Source of the DNA: Mesorhizobium sp.
Lineage (GTDB): Bacteria > Pseudomonadota > Alphaproteobacteria > Rhizobiales > Rhizobiaceae
DNA: 40,580 nucleotides
Assembly (NCBI RefSeq): GCF_016793485.1
Contig: NZ_JAEULZ010000034.1
Coordinates: 1-40,580 of the forward strand
Direction of reading: 5' to 3'
Below are positions 7,244 through 15,337 of the stretch, piece after piece. Position 1 is the stretch's first letter; each line of letters begins with the position of its first letter. A program made the position numbers and the translations under genes. Under the pieces are notes generated by a model that was given only the letters and a program-made list of their open reading frames with translations, had not been told where the DNA came from and searched no databases.

Positions 7244-8293
7244 CTATTTCCACCTCAGCCGGTAGCGCGTGAACAAGAGGGCGACGACCATGGTCAGCAG
7301 CGACGTCGCAACCATGACGTCAGCGATGTAGCTCGGCACGCCGGCCGTGCGGCTCATGGCGTCCGCGCCGACGAAGATGCCGGCGACGAAGATCGCGGAG
7401 ACGACGACACCGATCGGGTTCAGCATGGCAAGCATGGCGACCACGATGCCGGTGTAGCCATAACCCGGCGAGAGATCGAGCGTGAGGTTGCCCTTGAGGC
7501 CGGAGACTTCGGAGAAGCCGGCGAGCGCCGCGATTCCGCCCGACAGAAGCGCGGTCTTCATGAGCACCCTGTTGACCGGGATGCCGGCGAAGGATGCCGC
7601 CTGCGGGTTGTGGCCGACGGCGCGCATCTCGTAGCCGAGCGCCGTCTTCTTCATGATGATCCAGATGATCACGGCCGACACTATCGCAATGACAAAGCCG
7701 TAATGAAGCCGCCTGCCCTGGACGATGCGGGGCAGTTGCGCTTCTGCGATGACGCGCGAGGACTGCGGCCAACCCATTCCCATCGGGTCTTTCAGAACGC
7801 CTTCGAGCAGCATGGACACGAACAGCAGGACGATGAAATTGAGCAGCAGGGTGGTCACGACCTCATCGACGCCGAAGCGTGTCTTCAGGATCGCCGGCCC
7901 GAGCAGCAGGAGGGCGCCGGCGGCCATGGCGGCGACCATGATGACCGGGATGAGAATGAAGGAAGGCAGCGGCAGTGCGCCGGTCCCGAGGACGACGGTG
8001 ACGACAGCACCGATATAGAGCTGCGCTTCCGCGCCGATGTTCCAGAGCTTGGCACGGAAGGCAACCGCGACGGCGAGGCCGGTAAAGATCAGCGGCGTCG
8101 CGCGCGTCAGCGTCTCCAACAGGGCGAACTGCGAGCCGGCCGCGCCTTTCCAGACAAGGAAGAAGACCGAGAACGGCGACGCACCGGCAGCAAGAACCAG
8201 AAGCGCCGTGATCGCGAACGTCACCAGTATGGCCGCGACTGGATAGAGCAGCGTGACGATCAGCGACGGCGCGGTCTTTGGTTCAAGGCGCAT
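7244..8293 (-). CDS. BMP-family ABC transporter permease (YufP-like)
   Basis: The 349-residue, very hydrophobic protein is the first inner-membrane permease of the importer. It has the conserved TRATPLIFTGLAVAVAFRAK and KLWNIGAEAQLYIGA segments near residues 64-95, then repeated membrane helices and the cytoplasmic-loop motif RAVGHNPQAASFAGIPV that contacts the ATPase. The length is normal for the family. Its start codon directly follows the stop of the ATPase gene with no gap. Members of this family import purine or other nucleosides and nucleobases; the neighbouring RutR-like regulator and deaminase-like hydrolase fit a nucleobase or related heterocycle as substrate. Confidence 0.93.
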   Translation of the reverse strand: MRLEPKTAPSLIVTLLYPVAAILVTFAITALLVLAAGASPFSVFFLVWKGAAGSQFALLETLTRATPLIFTGLAVAVAFRAKLWNIGAEAQLYIGAVVTVVLGTGALPLPSFILIPVIMVAAMAAGALLLLGPAILKTRFGVDEVVTTLLLNFIVLLFVSMLLEGVLKDPMGMGWPQSSRVIAEAQLPRIVQGRRLHYGFVIAIVSAVIIWIIMKKTALGYEMRAVGHNPQAASFAGIPVNRVLMKTALLSGGIAALAGFSEVSGLKGNLTLDLSPGYGYTGIVVAMLAMLNPIGVVVSAIFVAGIFVGADAMSRTAGVPSYIADVMVATSLLTMVVALLFTRYRLRWK

Positions 8294-9811
8294 TTACGCA
8301 GCCTCCACGCCGTGGCCGGCCATCAGTTCGCCGAGTTGCGCGATCGTTCGTTCGCCTCGCGCTGATGCCGCCGAAAGATGACCCTTCGACATGACGATGA
8401 TGCGATCCGACAGCGCCATTATTTCTTCCAGGTCTTCGGAAATCAGAAGGATGGCCGCACCCCGCCCCCTTGCCTCAAGAAGCTTCCGGTGGACGTAGCT
8501 GACCGCGCCCACATCGAGACCGCGCGTCGGCTGGTTGGCAAGGATGACCGACGGCTCCTCGTCGAAGGCGCGTCCGAGAATGAGCTTCTGCATGTTGCCG
8601 CCTGACAGAAGCCGGATCCTGGCTTCGGGTGACGGGCATTTCACGTCGTAGTCAGCAATGACCTGTTCGGCGAACTTGCGCGCGGCGCGCCAGTCGAGGA
8701 AGCCGCGACGGCTGAAGCGCGGCGAACGATAGCGCTCTGCGATGACGTTCTCGGTCACGCTCATGTCGCCGATCGTGCCGACGGCGTGGCGATCCTCCGG
8801 GATGCGCCCGATGCCGGCACCAAGTGCTGCGCGCGGCGACCAATCGCGCGCCGCTGTTCCGCGTATGATGATTTCACCCGCCGTGGGGACTTCCGTTCCA
8901 GCGATGAGCGCGGCGAGTGTCGCCTGGCCGTTGCCGGAGACGCCAGCCAGACCGGTGATCTCGCCACCGCGCAGGGACAGCGTCGTGCGGTCCAGCGCAG
9001 TGCCGGAGGCGCGGCGGGCGGTCGAGACCGAGTTGAGGACGAATTGCAGCTCCCCCGGAGCGACGGGCGGAACCGGCGGTGGCTCAACCTCCTGACCGAC
9101 CATCAGGGCGGCGAGTTCGCTGCGGTTCGTCTCGGCCGTGACGCGTTCGCCGGAAAGTTTGCCGGACCGCAGCACGAGCACGCGGTCGCTGACGGCCATG
9201 ACCTCGTTGAGCTTGTGGGAGATGAAGATGATCGAGAGGCCCTGCGCGACCAGCAGCTTGAGCGTAGCGAACAGCGCGTCTGTCTCCACAGGCGTCAGCA
9301 CAGCGGTCGGCTCGTCGAGGATAAGTATCTTGGCGTTGCGGTAGAGCGCTTTCAGAATCTCCACGCGCTGGCGCTCGCCCACGGACAGCGAGCCGACCGT
9401 CGCCATCGGATCGACGGCAAGGCCAAAATCGAACGACATCTTCTCGATGCGCTCGCGAGCGCCTGTCCGATCGAGCCTCCATGCGTTCAGCTTCTGCGTT
9501 CCGAGCGCGATATTCTCCAGCACGGTCATGTTGTCGGCCAGCGTGAAGTGCTGGTGCACCATGCCGATGCCGGCCTCCAGCGCGGCATGCGGATCGCCTG
9601 GCGGCAGCGCCTTGCCGAAGGCCTCCACCACGCCTTCGTCGGCGACATAGTGGCCGAACAGGATGTTCATCAGCGTGGTCTTGCCGGCGCCATTCTCGCC
9701 GAGAAGCGCAACGACCTCGCCGCGCGCAAGGTCGAACGAGATCGCGTCGTTGGCCACAAGCGGGCCAAAACGCTTCGTGATGCCGGAAAGGCGGAGGACG
9801 GGAGAGGACAT
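8294..9811 (-). CDS. BMP-family ABC importer ATPase (two fused nucleotide-binding domains)
   Basis: The 505-residue protein has two ABC ATPase domains in tandem, as in RbsA/MglA and YufO. The first has Walker A GENGAGKTT (38-46), signature LSVGERQ (142-148) and Walker B ILILDEPT (162-169). The second is degenerate: its P-loop reads GVSGNGQAT (290-298), with Gln where Lys is expected, and its Walker B region reads ILANQPT (423-429) instead of DE, although the LLSGGNMQK signature (401-409) is kept. A weak second site is usual in this family, so this is not damage. It lies between the binding-protein gene and the permeases and should power the import of the substrate captured by the BMP protein. 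Confidence 0.95.
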   Translation of the reverse strand: MSSPVLRLSGITKRFGPLVANDAISFDLARGEVVALLGENGAGKTTLMNILFGHYVADEGVVEAFGKALPPGDPHAALEAGIGMVHQHFTLADNMTVLENIALGTQKLNAWRLDRTGARERIEKMSFDFGLAVDPMATVGSLSVGERQRVEILKALYRNAKILILDEPTAVLTPVETDALFATLKLLVAQGLSIIFISHKLNEVMAVSDRVLVLRSGKLSGERVTAETNRSELAALMVGQEVEPPPVPPVAPGELQFVLNSVSTARRASGTALDRTTLSLRGGEITGLAGVSGNGQATLAALIAGTEVPTAGEIIIRGTAARDWSPRAALGAGIGRIPEDRHAVGTIGDMSVTENVIAERYRSPRFSRRGFLDWRAARKFAEQVIADYDVKCPSPEARIRLLSGGNMQKLILGRAFDEEPSVILANQPTRGLDVGAVSYVHRKLLEARGRGAAILLISEDLEEIMALSDRIIVMSKGHLSAASARGERTIAQLGELMAGHGVEAA

Positions 9812-9830
9812 GAGGCGACACCGTTTACGA

Positions 9831-9946
9831 CCTCCTCTCCCCGTTCACGGGGAGAGGGTAAGGGTGAGGGGCGACGCCAAATCCGCGAAGTCAGCGCTGC
9901 CCCTCATCTGCCTGCCGGCATCTTCTCCCCGTAAACGGGGAGAAGA
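9831..9946. repeat. Composite inverted hairpin repeat between transporter genes
   Basis: The 141-bp gap between the binding-protein and ATPase genes is filled by two GC-rich hairpins: CTCTCCCCG-TTCA-CGGGGAGAG (9835-9856) and CTTCTCCCCG-TAAA-CGGGGAGAAG (9922-9945). The blocks next to them (GTGAGGGGC and GCCCCTCAT) are also inverted with respect to each other, so the whole is two copies of one element head to head. It resembles in style the repeats around the DUF559 gene near 30.3-30.8 kb. In transcripts such structures often adjust the ratio of binding protein to downstream subunits; that role is inferred. Confidence 0.7.
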
Positions 9947-9952
9947 AAAGCT

Positions 9953-10984
9953 TCAGCTCGACTTCGGCTCTTCGTCGTTGATGACGGTCACCAGCGAGCC
10001 GTCCTTGATCGCCTTTTCCTTCTCGGCGACCAGCGCCTTGATGTCGGCGGGAATCTTGTCTTCGAAGGTGCCGAATGGAGCCAGCGAGCTTCCACCTTCC
10101 TTCATGAAGGAATAGACGCCGTAGTCAGCGGCCTTGAAGGTGCCGGCCTTCACCTCGGCGATTGCCTTGTCGAGCGTCGGTTCGAAGTGCCACAACGCGG
10201 ACGCGACGACTGTCTCCGGATAGTCCGGCTGCGTGTCGATGACGTTGCCGATGGCCAACACGCCCTTCTCCTTGGCCGCGTCGGAGACGCCAAAGCGCTC
10301 GGCATACATCAGGTCGGCGCCAGCCTCGATCTGTGCGAAGGCGGTTTCCTTGGCCTTCGGCGGGTCGAACCACGAGCCGATGAACGCGACCTGGAACTTG
10401 GCGTCCGGCGCCGTCTCCTTCACGCCGGCCATGAAGGCGTGCATGAGGCGGTTGACCTCGGGGATCGGATAGCCGCCGACCATGCCGATGTTCTTGGTCT
10501 TCGACATCGCGCCGGCGACGATGCCGGTGAGATAGGACGCGTCCTGGATGTAGTTGTCGAAGACGGAGAAATTCGGGACGGCCTCGTCGGGCTTGAACGA
10601 AGAGCCCATCAGGAAGGCGACTTCGGGATAGTCCTTGGCAATCACGCGCGAGGCTTCCTCGATGCCGAACACCTCGCCGATGATCAGCTTGTTGCCGGTT
10701 TCGGCATATTCGCGCAACACGCGCTCATTGTCCGCGCTCGAAACATTTTCGGAGTAGACATATTCGATTTCGCCACGGTCCTTGGCGGCGTTGGCGGCCT
10801 TGTGGATACGGCTGACCCACTGCTGCTCGACCGGGACGGTATAGACCGCAGCGACCTTCAGCTTCTCCTGTGCGAAGACGCGCCCGGGCGCTCCAAGCGC
10901 GGCAAGGGCCGCGGCTGCGCCGGCGGCGCCAACCACTGCGCGGCGGGTCGGATTGAACACGTTACCAGAATACGATTTCGACAT
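9953..10984 (-). CDS. BMP-family substrate-binding protein of the ABC importer
   Basis: The 343-residue protein is exported to the periplasm. It has a Tat-type signal, NPTRRAVVGAAG (11-22) followed by an Ala-rich core, with likely cleavage after VFA (38). The mature part has the Bmp/PnrA fold signature: repeated alpha/beta segments such as KLIIGEVFGIEEASR and VAFLMGSSF, with a hinge region VGGYPIPEVNRLMHAF. Family members bind nucleosides or related compounds. It is followed by the ATPase and two permeases, all on the minus strand, and preceded by the amidohydrolase gene 104 bp upstream. The specific ligand cannot be read from sequence; the pyrimidine/purine-type neighbours are the best guide. 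Confidence 0.93.
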   Translation of the reverse strand: MSKSYSGNVFNPTRRAVVGAAGAAAALAALGAPGRVFAQEKLKVAAVYTVPVEQQWVSRIHKAANAAKDRGEIEYVYSENVSSADNERVLREYAETGNKLIIGEVFGIEEASRVIAKDYPEVAFLMGSSFKPDEAVPNFSVFDNYIQDASYLTGIVAGAMSKTKNIGMVGGYPIPEVNRLMHAFMAGVKETAPDAKFQVAFIGSWFDPPKAKETAFAQIEAGADLMYAERFGVSDAAKEKGVLAIGNVIDTQPDYPETVVASALWHFEPTLDKAIAEVKAGTFKAADYGVYSFMKEGGSSLAPFGTFEDKIPADIKALVAEKEKAIKDGSLVTVINDEEPKSS

Positions 10985-11088
10985 TTTTCCCTCTTCGAGT
11001 TTTGCCGTTCATTCCCAAATTGCAACAACACGCCACGTCCGAGCTTTGACGAAGAGGTCTCCAACGCCCCCAGCGTCAGTCCGCGCCC

Positions 11089-12405
11089 TTAGTGTCGATG
11101 ATCATGACTTCCTCCACAATGCCTGCAATGCGCCACGACCCCCTCCGAACGCATTACATTCTCACGGGTAAAATCCAGCTCGAGAACCTGACCCGGAAGA
11201 TACACCGATGCCTTCTGCGCCTCCTGCCGCGCAGCCACCTTGCCGCGCCTGATGACGGCTAGCCGGTTGGGGCGAAGGCGCACCGCCTCCATGGGGTCCG
11301 CCGCCTGCAGGACGACCAGATCCGCATTCCTGCCTTTTTCGATACCGTAGCCCTCGATCTGCAAGGCCCGGGCTCCCCCATAGGTGATACTGTCGAATAC
11401 CATCGCTTTCTTTTTTTCAGAGAGCAACCGCCCGAACACAATCGCCATGTGGGCAACGTCCAGCATGTCGCCTTTGCCGAACGGGAACCAGGGATCCATG
11501 ACGCAATCCTGACCGAAAGCAACGTTGACCCCTGCATCATAAAGCTGGCTAACACGCGTCATGACGCCCCAGCAGGTCGCAGCAGTCAGTGGCTGTACGC
11601 AAATGTTCATTCCGGACTGGGCGATCTGGCCGATCAGTTTGTCGGCATAATAATCGTTGAAATTCGCCATCGACGGACAATGCGAGGCGCTTACCTGCGC
11701 TCCCATGTCCAACCTGATCGCTTCCTGGGTCAGCGCCTCGATCTGGCGGGACTGCGGATCAGGCGTCTGATCGGTGTGCATGTCCACCAGCAAACCGCGC
11801 TTCTTGGCGATTTCGCAAAGCGTCTTCACCGCCTCGTAGCCGGCAGGGGCGGTCAGCTCGTAGTCCGGGATGCCCCCCACGACATCCATGCCCATGTCCA
11901 GCGCGCGTTCCATCGCGTCCACCGCGATCGGGTCGCGGAAATAGCCGTCCTGCGGGAAGGCAACGAGTTGCAAGTCGATGAACGGCTTGAGTTCTTCGCG
12001 CAGTTCGATCAGCGCCTGCACCTGCCTCAATTGCGGGTCGCAGATGTCGGTCTGGCAACGGACGTGGAGCAGGCCGTTGGCGATCGCCCAGCCGAGTGCG
12101 CGGCGCGCGCGTTGCTTGTAGGATTCGACCGTCGCGGTCTGCTTGAGTTCGGCCCAGGCGGTTATGCCTTCATAGAGGAGCCCGCTTTCGCAGGTGAAGC
12201 CATCGCCATGCAGAAGCGTGGCGTCGAGATGCCAATGCGCATCGACGAAAGGGGGCGTCACGAGCCGGCCGGTCGCATCGACCACTTCGCGCGCTTCACC
12301 CTCGATGGACGGGCCTATGTCGACGATCTTGCCGTCACGGCAGGCGATGTCGATGCCGCTGCGTCCATCCTGCAGATTTGCACGTTTCACAAGGAGATCG
12401 AACAT
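11089..12405 (-). CDS. Cytosine-deaminase-like amidohydrolase (CodA family) with Gln in place of catalytic Glu
   Basis: The 438-residue protein belongs to the metal-dependent amidohydrolases nearest to cytosine deaminase. Metal ligands line up with E. coli CodA by spacing: H57 and H59 (DAHWHLD), H210 (VDMHTDQ), H242 (SASHC) and D300 (FGQD); the substrate-binding Gln of the LVAFPQ motif (Q152) is also kept. CodA's general acid/base Glu (three residues after the third His) is Gln213 here, so the enzyme may use a different mechanism or substrate. The ATG at 12405 was chosen because it begins the conserved MFDLLVKRANLQDG and leaves the promoter and palindromes upstream free. It heads the BMP importer genes and probably acts on what they import. 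Hydrolysis of a ring amide is an alternative to deamination. Confidence 0.88.
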   Translation of the reverse strand: MFDLLVKRANLQDGRSGIDIACRDGKIVDIGPSIEGEAREVVDATGRLVTPPFVDAHWHLDATLLHGDGFTCESGLLYEGITAWAELKQTATVESYKQRARRALGWAIANGLLHVRCQTDICDPQLRQVQALIELREELKPFIDLQLVAFPQDGYFRDPIAVDAMERALDMGMDVVGGIPDYELTAPAGYEAVKTLCEIAKKRGLLVDMHTDQTPDPQSRQIEALTQEAIRLDMGAQVSASHCPSMANFNDYYADKLIGQIAQSGMNICVQPLTAATCWGVMTRVSQLYDAGVNVAFGQDCVMDPWFPFGKGDMLDVAHMAIVFGRLLSEKKKAMVFDSITYGGARALQIEGYGIEKGRNADLVVLQAADPMEAVRLRPNRLAVIRRGKVAARQEAQKASVYLPGQVLELDFTRENVMRSEGVVAHCRHCGGSHDHRH

Positions 12406-12427
12406 CGCGCTTTGCCCCCATAAATTA

Positions 12428-12475
12428 CTGTCTAATTGAACAGCAATTACTGACCATGCAGTCATATACTGTCAA
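12428..12475 (-). promoter_or_regulatory. Promoter and RutR-like operator of the nucleobase operon
   Basis: On the minus strand a perfect TTGACA -35 box (12475-12470) is followed after 18 bp by AGTAAT (12451-12446), a fair -10 box. Between and over them lies TGACCA-TG-CAGTCA (12451-12464), which matches the core of the E. coli RutR site (TGACCA-NN-TGGTCA) at 10 of 12 defined positions. A second imperfect palindrome, CTGTCTAATTGAACAG (12428-12443), follows downstream. The RutR-like regulator is encoded just upstream. The binding itself is inferred. Confidence 0.55.
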
Positions 12476-12573
12476 GCGAGGTTCGGACGTGGATATATGA
12501 CCCTCGCGAAATTGCATTCCAGGTTTGCGGGCCGCACTGAAATATCGCCTGAAGCGCTTTGCTGCGCGTCGAC

Positions 12574-13257
12574 TCAGGCCTTGATGCCAAGTCCGGTCAG
12601 GAGCACGCGTGAGACGGTTTCGCGCGCCGCCTGGAATACCTCTTCGTCAAGCTGCTCCTTGTCGAGGACGGCCTTGATCTGGGCTTCGCATTCCGCATAG
12701 GTCTGGGTTGTTGCCCACAACATGAAAAACAGGTGCGCCGGATCGATAGGGGCCATCTTGCCCTCCGCGATCCAGGCCCGAATGACGTCGCCCTTGTCCT
12801 CGACAGCCTTGCGCACTTTCTCGTTCAGGAAGGCCTGCATGCGCGGTGCGCCGGCGAGAACCTCCATGGCCCATACGCGGGTGAGATCCGGCGACTCCCT
12901 GGAATACTCCACCTTCCAGTCGATATATCGCGACAGCGCCGCCAGCGGACCGCTATCCCTTTCGATACGAGCGATCGCGCCTGCCCAATCGACGAAAACC
13001 TGGTCGAGGACGGCCATATACAGGTTTTCCTTGGTGTCGAAGTAGTAGTGCACCGTCGCCTTGGCGACGCCGGCCTCGCTTGCGACCTGACCCGTCGTGG
13101 CACCGTCGAAACCGCGACGCGCAAACACAGCCGCCGCCGACCTGAGGATCGTGGCCAATGCGCGATTACGGGATTCGACGTGGCGGTTCACCCGGGTGCC
13201 GGGGGCCTCGGACACTGCCAAATCCTGCAACGTCTTTACCGCCGCGTTCGGCTTCAT
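12574..13257 (-). CDS. TetR-family regulator, RutR-like
   Basis: The 227-residue protein has a TetR helix-turn-helix at about residues 33-78 (ILRSAAAVFARRGFDGATTG, then VAKATVHYYFDTKENLY). The C-terminal domain carries the RutR-type pattern IAEGKMAPIDPAHLFFMLWA followed by TTQTYAECEAQIKAV. RutR senses uracil or thymine and controls pyrimidine use, so this protein probably controls the amidohydrolase and BMP importer genes that follow on the same strand. The N-terminus is some 30 residues longer than in typical TetR proteins, and a later start is possible. It is transcribed divergently from the ABC exporter at 13542, with 284 bp between them. The actual ligand is unknown. Confidence 0.88.
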   Translation of the reverse strand: MKPNAAVKTLQDLAVSEAPGTRVNRHVESRNRALATILRSAAAVFARRGFDGATTGQVASEAGVAKATVHYYFDTKENLYMAVLDQVFVDWAGAIARIERDSGPLAALSRYIDWKVEYSRESPDLTRVWAMEVLAGAPRMQAFLNEKVRKAVEDKGDVIRAWIAEGKMAPIDPAHLFFMLWATTQTYAECEAQIKAVLDKEQLDEEVFQAARETVSRVLLTGLGIKA

Positions 13258-13541
13258 TCCGGCAATTTCCGAAAATTCGTCGGTGCGCCGTCTTTGTGCA
13301 TCACACCTCCTCCCTCCTTCCTGCCCTTACGGAAACGACTAGGCGAAATCGGCATGCCCGGCAATTGGACGTGCCAGAGTTGCACAAATATTGGTCGCCG
13401 GGAAACTTTCCAGCGGGTCGTGCTGGCAATGCCAGGGCCGCGACCCTGCCACCCTTTCCGGTCGTGGTTTCCACCGTGACTTGCACAGGTCGATCCTATA
13501 TAGGGCCGGCTGCCCGAGATATTCGGACAGGGAACCGTCTT
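13258..13541. promoter_or_regulatory. Divergent intergenic region, TetR regulator / ABC exporter
   Basis: This 284-bp region must hold promoters for both divergent genes. On the plus strand a perfect 10-bp palindrome CCTATATAGG (13495-13504) lies 38 bp before the exporter start and could include its -10 box (TATATA); I see no convincing -35 box at the right distance. No gene is recognised in it. Confidence 0.35.
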
Positions 13542-15299
13542 TTGCTCAAGTTTTTCCGTTCGACCGCCAACCAGCGCCTTGTCGCCCGCCTGCTGCGGGA
13601 ATCATTTCGGGAGCATGCGTTTGGCTACGGCATCGCGATCGTCGCCATGATCGTCGTCGCTGCGACGACGGCGGCAAGCGCCTGGATCATGCGCGACATC
13701 ACCAACGAATTCACCGGCGCCAAGGACCTCATCGTCATCTATGAGATCGCCGCCTTCGTCGCTGTGATCTTCATCGTCAAGGGATTCGCGACCTTCTTCC
13801 AGACGCTCTTTCTTTCGCGCGCAGGCAACGCGATTATCGCCGACCGCCAGCGCAAGATCTACGACCGCATGCTGGCGCACGGCATAGAGTTCTATCACTC
13901 TTATTCATCGGCCGACCTCATCATGCGCATGACCCAGAGTGCGCAGGCCGCGCGCGGCGTCGTCGATACGCTGGTGACGTCGTTCATCCGCGACCTCTTC
14001 TCGGTCATCGGCCTGGTGGCCGTCATGGCGTTCCAACAGCCCATGCTGTCCCTCGTCGCCTTCGTCGTCGGGCCGATCGCGATCTTCTCGGTCAACAAGC
14101 TCCTGAAGCGTACCCGCAAGATCATGCAGAAGGAACTCGCTTCGGTTTCCAGGATCATGCGTGTGATGCAAGAAACCGTGTTCGGCGCGCGGATCGTGAA
14201 GTCGTTCAACCTGGAAAGCACGATGCGTAACCGCATGTACGAGGCGGTTGCGGATGTCCAGAAACGGGCGAACAGCATCGCGGCGCTGGAAGCGGTGACC
14301 AACCCAATCATGGAGACGCTCGCAGGGCTGGCGATCGCTTCCGTCGTCCTGATAAGCGGCTATCTCGTCGTTCAGGGCGGCCACACGCCGGGTTCGGTCA
14401 TGGCCTTCATCACCGCGCTCCTTCTCTGCTATGAGCCGGCCAAACGGCTGGCGCGGGCCCGCGTATCGCTCGAGGCCGGCATGGTCGGCGTGCGCATGAT
14501 GTACGAGGTCACTGACCGACCGTTGACCATGGAAGAGGCGCCCGACGCCAAACCGCTTGCCGACGGCCCCGGCGAGATCCGTTTCGACGACGTGTCCTTC
14601 TCGTATCGCGAGAACGAGACGGTGATAAAGGATCTCAACATCGTATTCCCGGCGGGAAAGATGACGGCGCTGGTCGGCGTGTCGGGCGGCGGCAAGTCGA
14701 CGGTTCTCAACCTGATCATGCGGCTCTACGATCCTGAGAGCGGGCGCGTGCTCTTCGACGGCCAGGACATCAAGCAGGCAACGCTGCAGTCTCTGCGCGA
14801 CAAGATCGCCTATGTGAGCCAGGACACGTTCCTGTTCGACAACTCGGTCATGCAGAACATCCGCATGGGGCGGCAGGACGCAACCGACGAAGAGGTGGTG
14901 GCCGCCGCGAAGGCCGCCAACGCGCATGCCTTCATCAAGGCCCTGCCCAAGGGCTACAAGACGGGTGTGGGCGAGAACGGCGTGCTGCTCTCCGGCGGCC
15001 AGAAACAGCGCATCTCGATCGCCCGCGCGATCCTCCGCAACGCCCCTATCCTGCTCCTCGACGAGGCGACGAGCGCGCTCGACGCGGAGTCGGAAGCGCT
15101 CTTCCGCGATGCGCTGGAGAACCTGCAGGAAGGCCGCACCACGATCGCGATCGCCCACCGCCTGTCGACGGTCCACCGCGCCCACAAGATCATCGTGATG
15201 GACGCAGGACACGCCGTGGAACAGGGCAGCCACGCCGAATTGCTGGCGAAGTCGGGCGGCATCTACAAGAAGCTGCACGAATACCAGCTGATGCCCTGA
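13542..15299 (+). CDS. MsbA-like ABC exporter (fused membrane and ATPase domains)
   Basis: The 585-residue protein joins an exporter-type membrane domain (six predicted helices, residues about 25-310) to an ATPase domain. The latter has Walker A GVSGGGKST (379-387), Q-loop Q427, signature LLSGGQKQ (482-489), Walker B LLLDEAT (504-510) and an H-loop in IAHRLST. It works as a dimer in the inner membrane, exporting lipids, peptides or drugs; the substrate is unknown. The TTG at 13542 was chosen because it precedes the conserved LLKFFRSTANQRLVARLLRE; the longer frame from 13158 runs back into the divergent TetR gene. The dipeptidase gene follows by 38 bp and may be co-transcribed. Confidence 0.92.
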   Translation: MLKFFRSTANQRLVARLLRESFREHAFGYGIAIVAMIVVAATTAASAWIMRDITNEFTGAKDLIVIYEIAAFVAVIFIVKGFATFFQTLFLSRAGNAIIADRQRKIYDRMLAHGIEFYHSYSSADLIMRMTQSAQAARGVVDTLVTSFIRDLFSVIGLVAVMAFQQPMLSLVAFVVGPIAIFSVNKLLKRTRKIMQKELASVSRIMRVMQETVFGARIVKSFNLESTMRNRMYEAVADVQKRANSIAALEAVTNPIMETLAGLAIASVVLISGYLVVQGGHTPGSVMAFITALLLCYEPAKRLARARVSLEAGMVGVRMMYEVTDRPLTMEEAPDAKPLADGPGEIRFDDVSFSYRENETVIKDLNIVFPAGKMTALVGVSGGGKSTVLNLIMRLYDPESGRVLFDGQDIKQATLQSLRDKIAYVSQDTFLFDNSVMQNIRMGRQDATDEEVVAAAKAANAHAFIKALPKGYKTGVGENGVLLSGGQKQRISIARAILRNAPILLLDEATSALDAESEALFRDALENLQEGRTTIAIAHRLSTVHRAHKIIVMDAGHAVEQGSHAELLAKSGGIYKKLHEYQLMP

Positions 15300-15337
15300 A
15301 ACCTCCCGCCAGATCGACAAGGCAACAAGGACGACAG

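Noticed and set aside
7104-7253. Longer start for the truncated permease (extra 50 residues)
   Set aside because: The extra part is encoded by the intergenic repeat, overlaps the upstream gene's end and has no membrane character; the ATG at 7103 has a good ribosome site.
8294-8960. Degenerate second nucleotide-binding site of the BMP ATPase as a mutation
   Set aside because: Loss of the Lys and the DE pair in the second domain is common in double ATPases of this importer type, so it is a family trait.
13158-13541. N-terminal extension of the ABC exporter to 13158
   Set aside because: It would overlap the divergent TetR gene, and its translation does not look like protein; the TTG at 13542 begins the conserved region.
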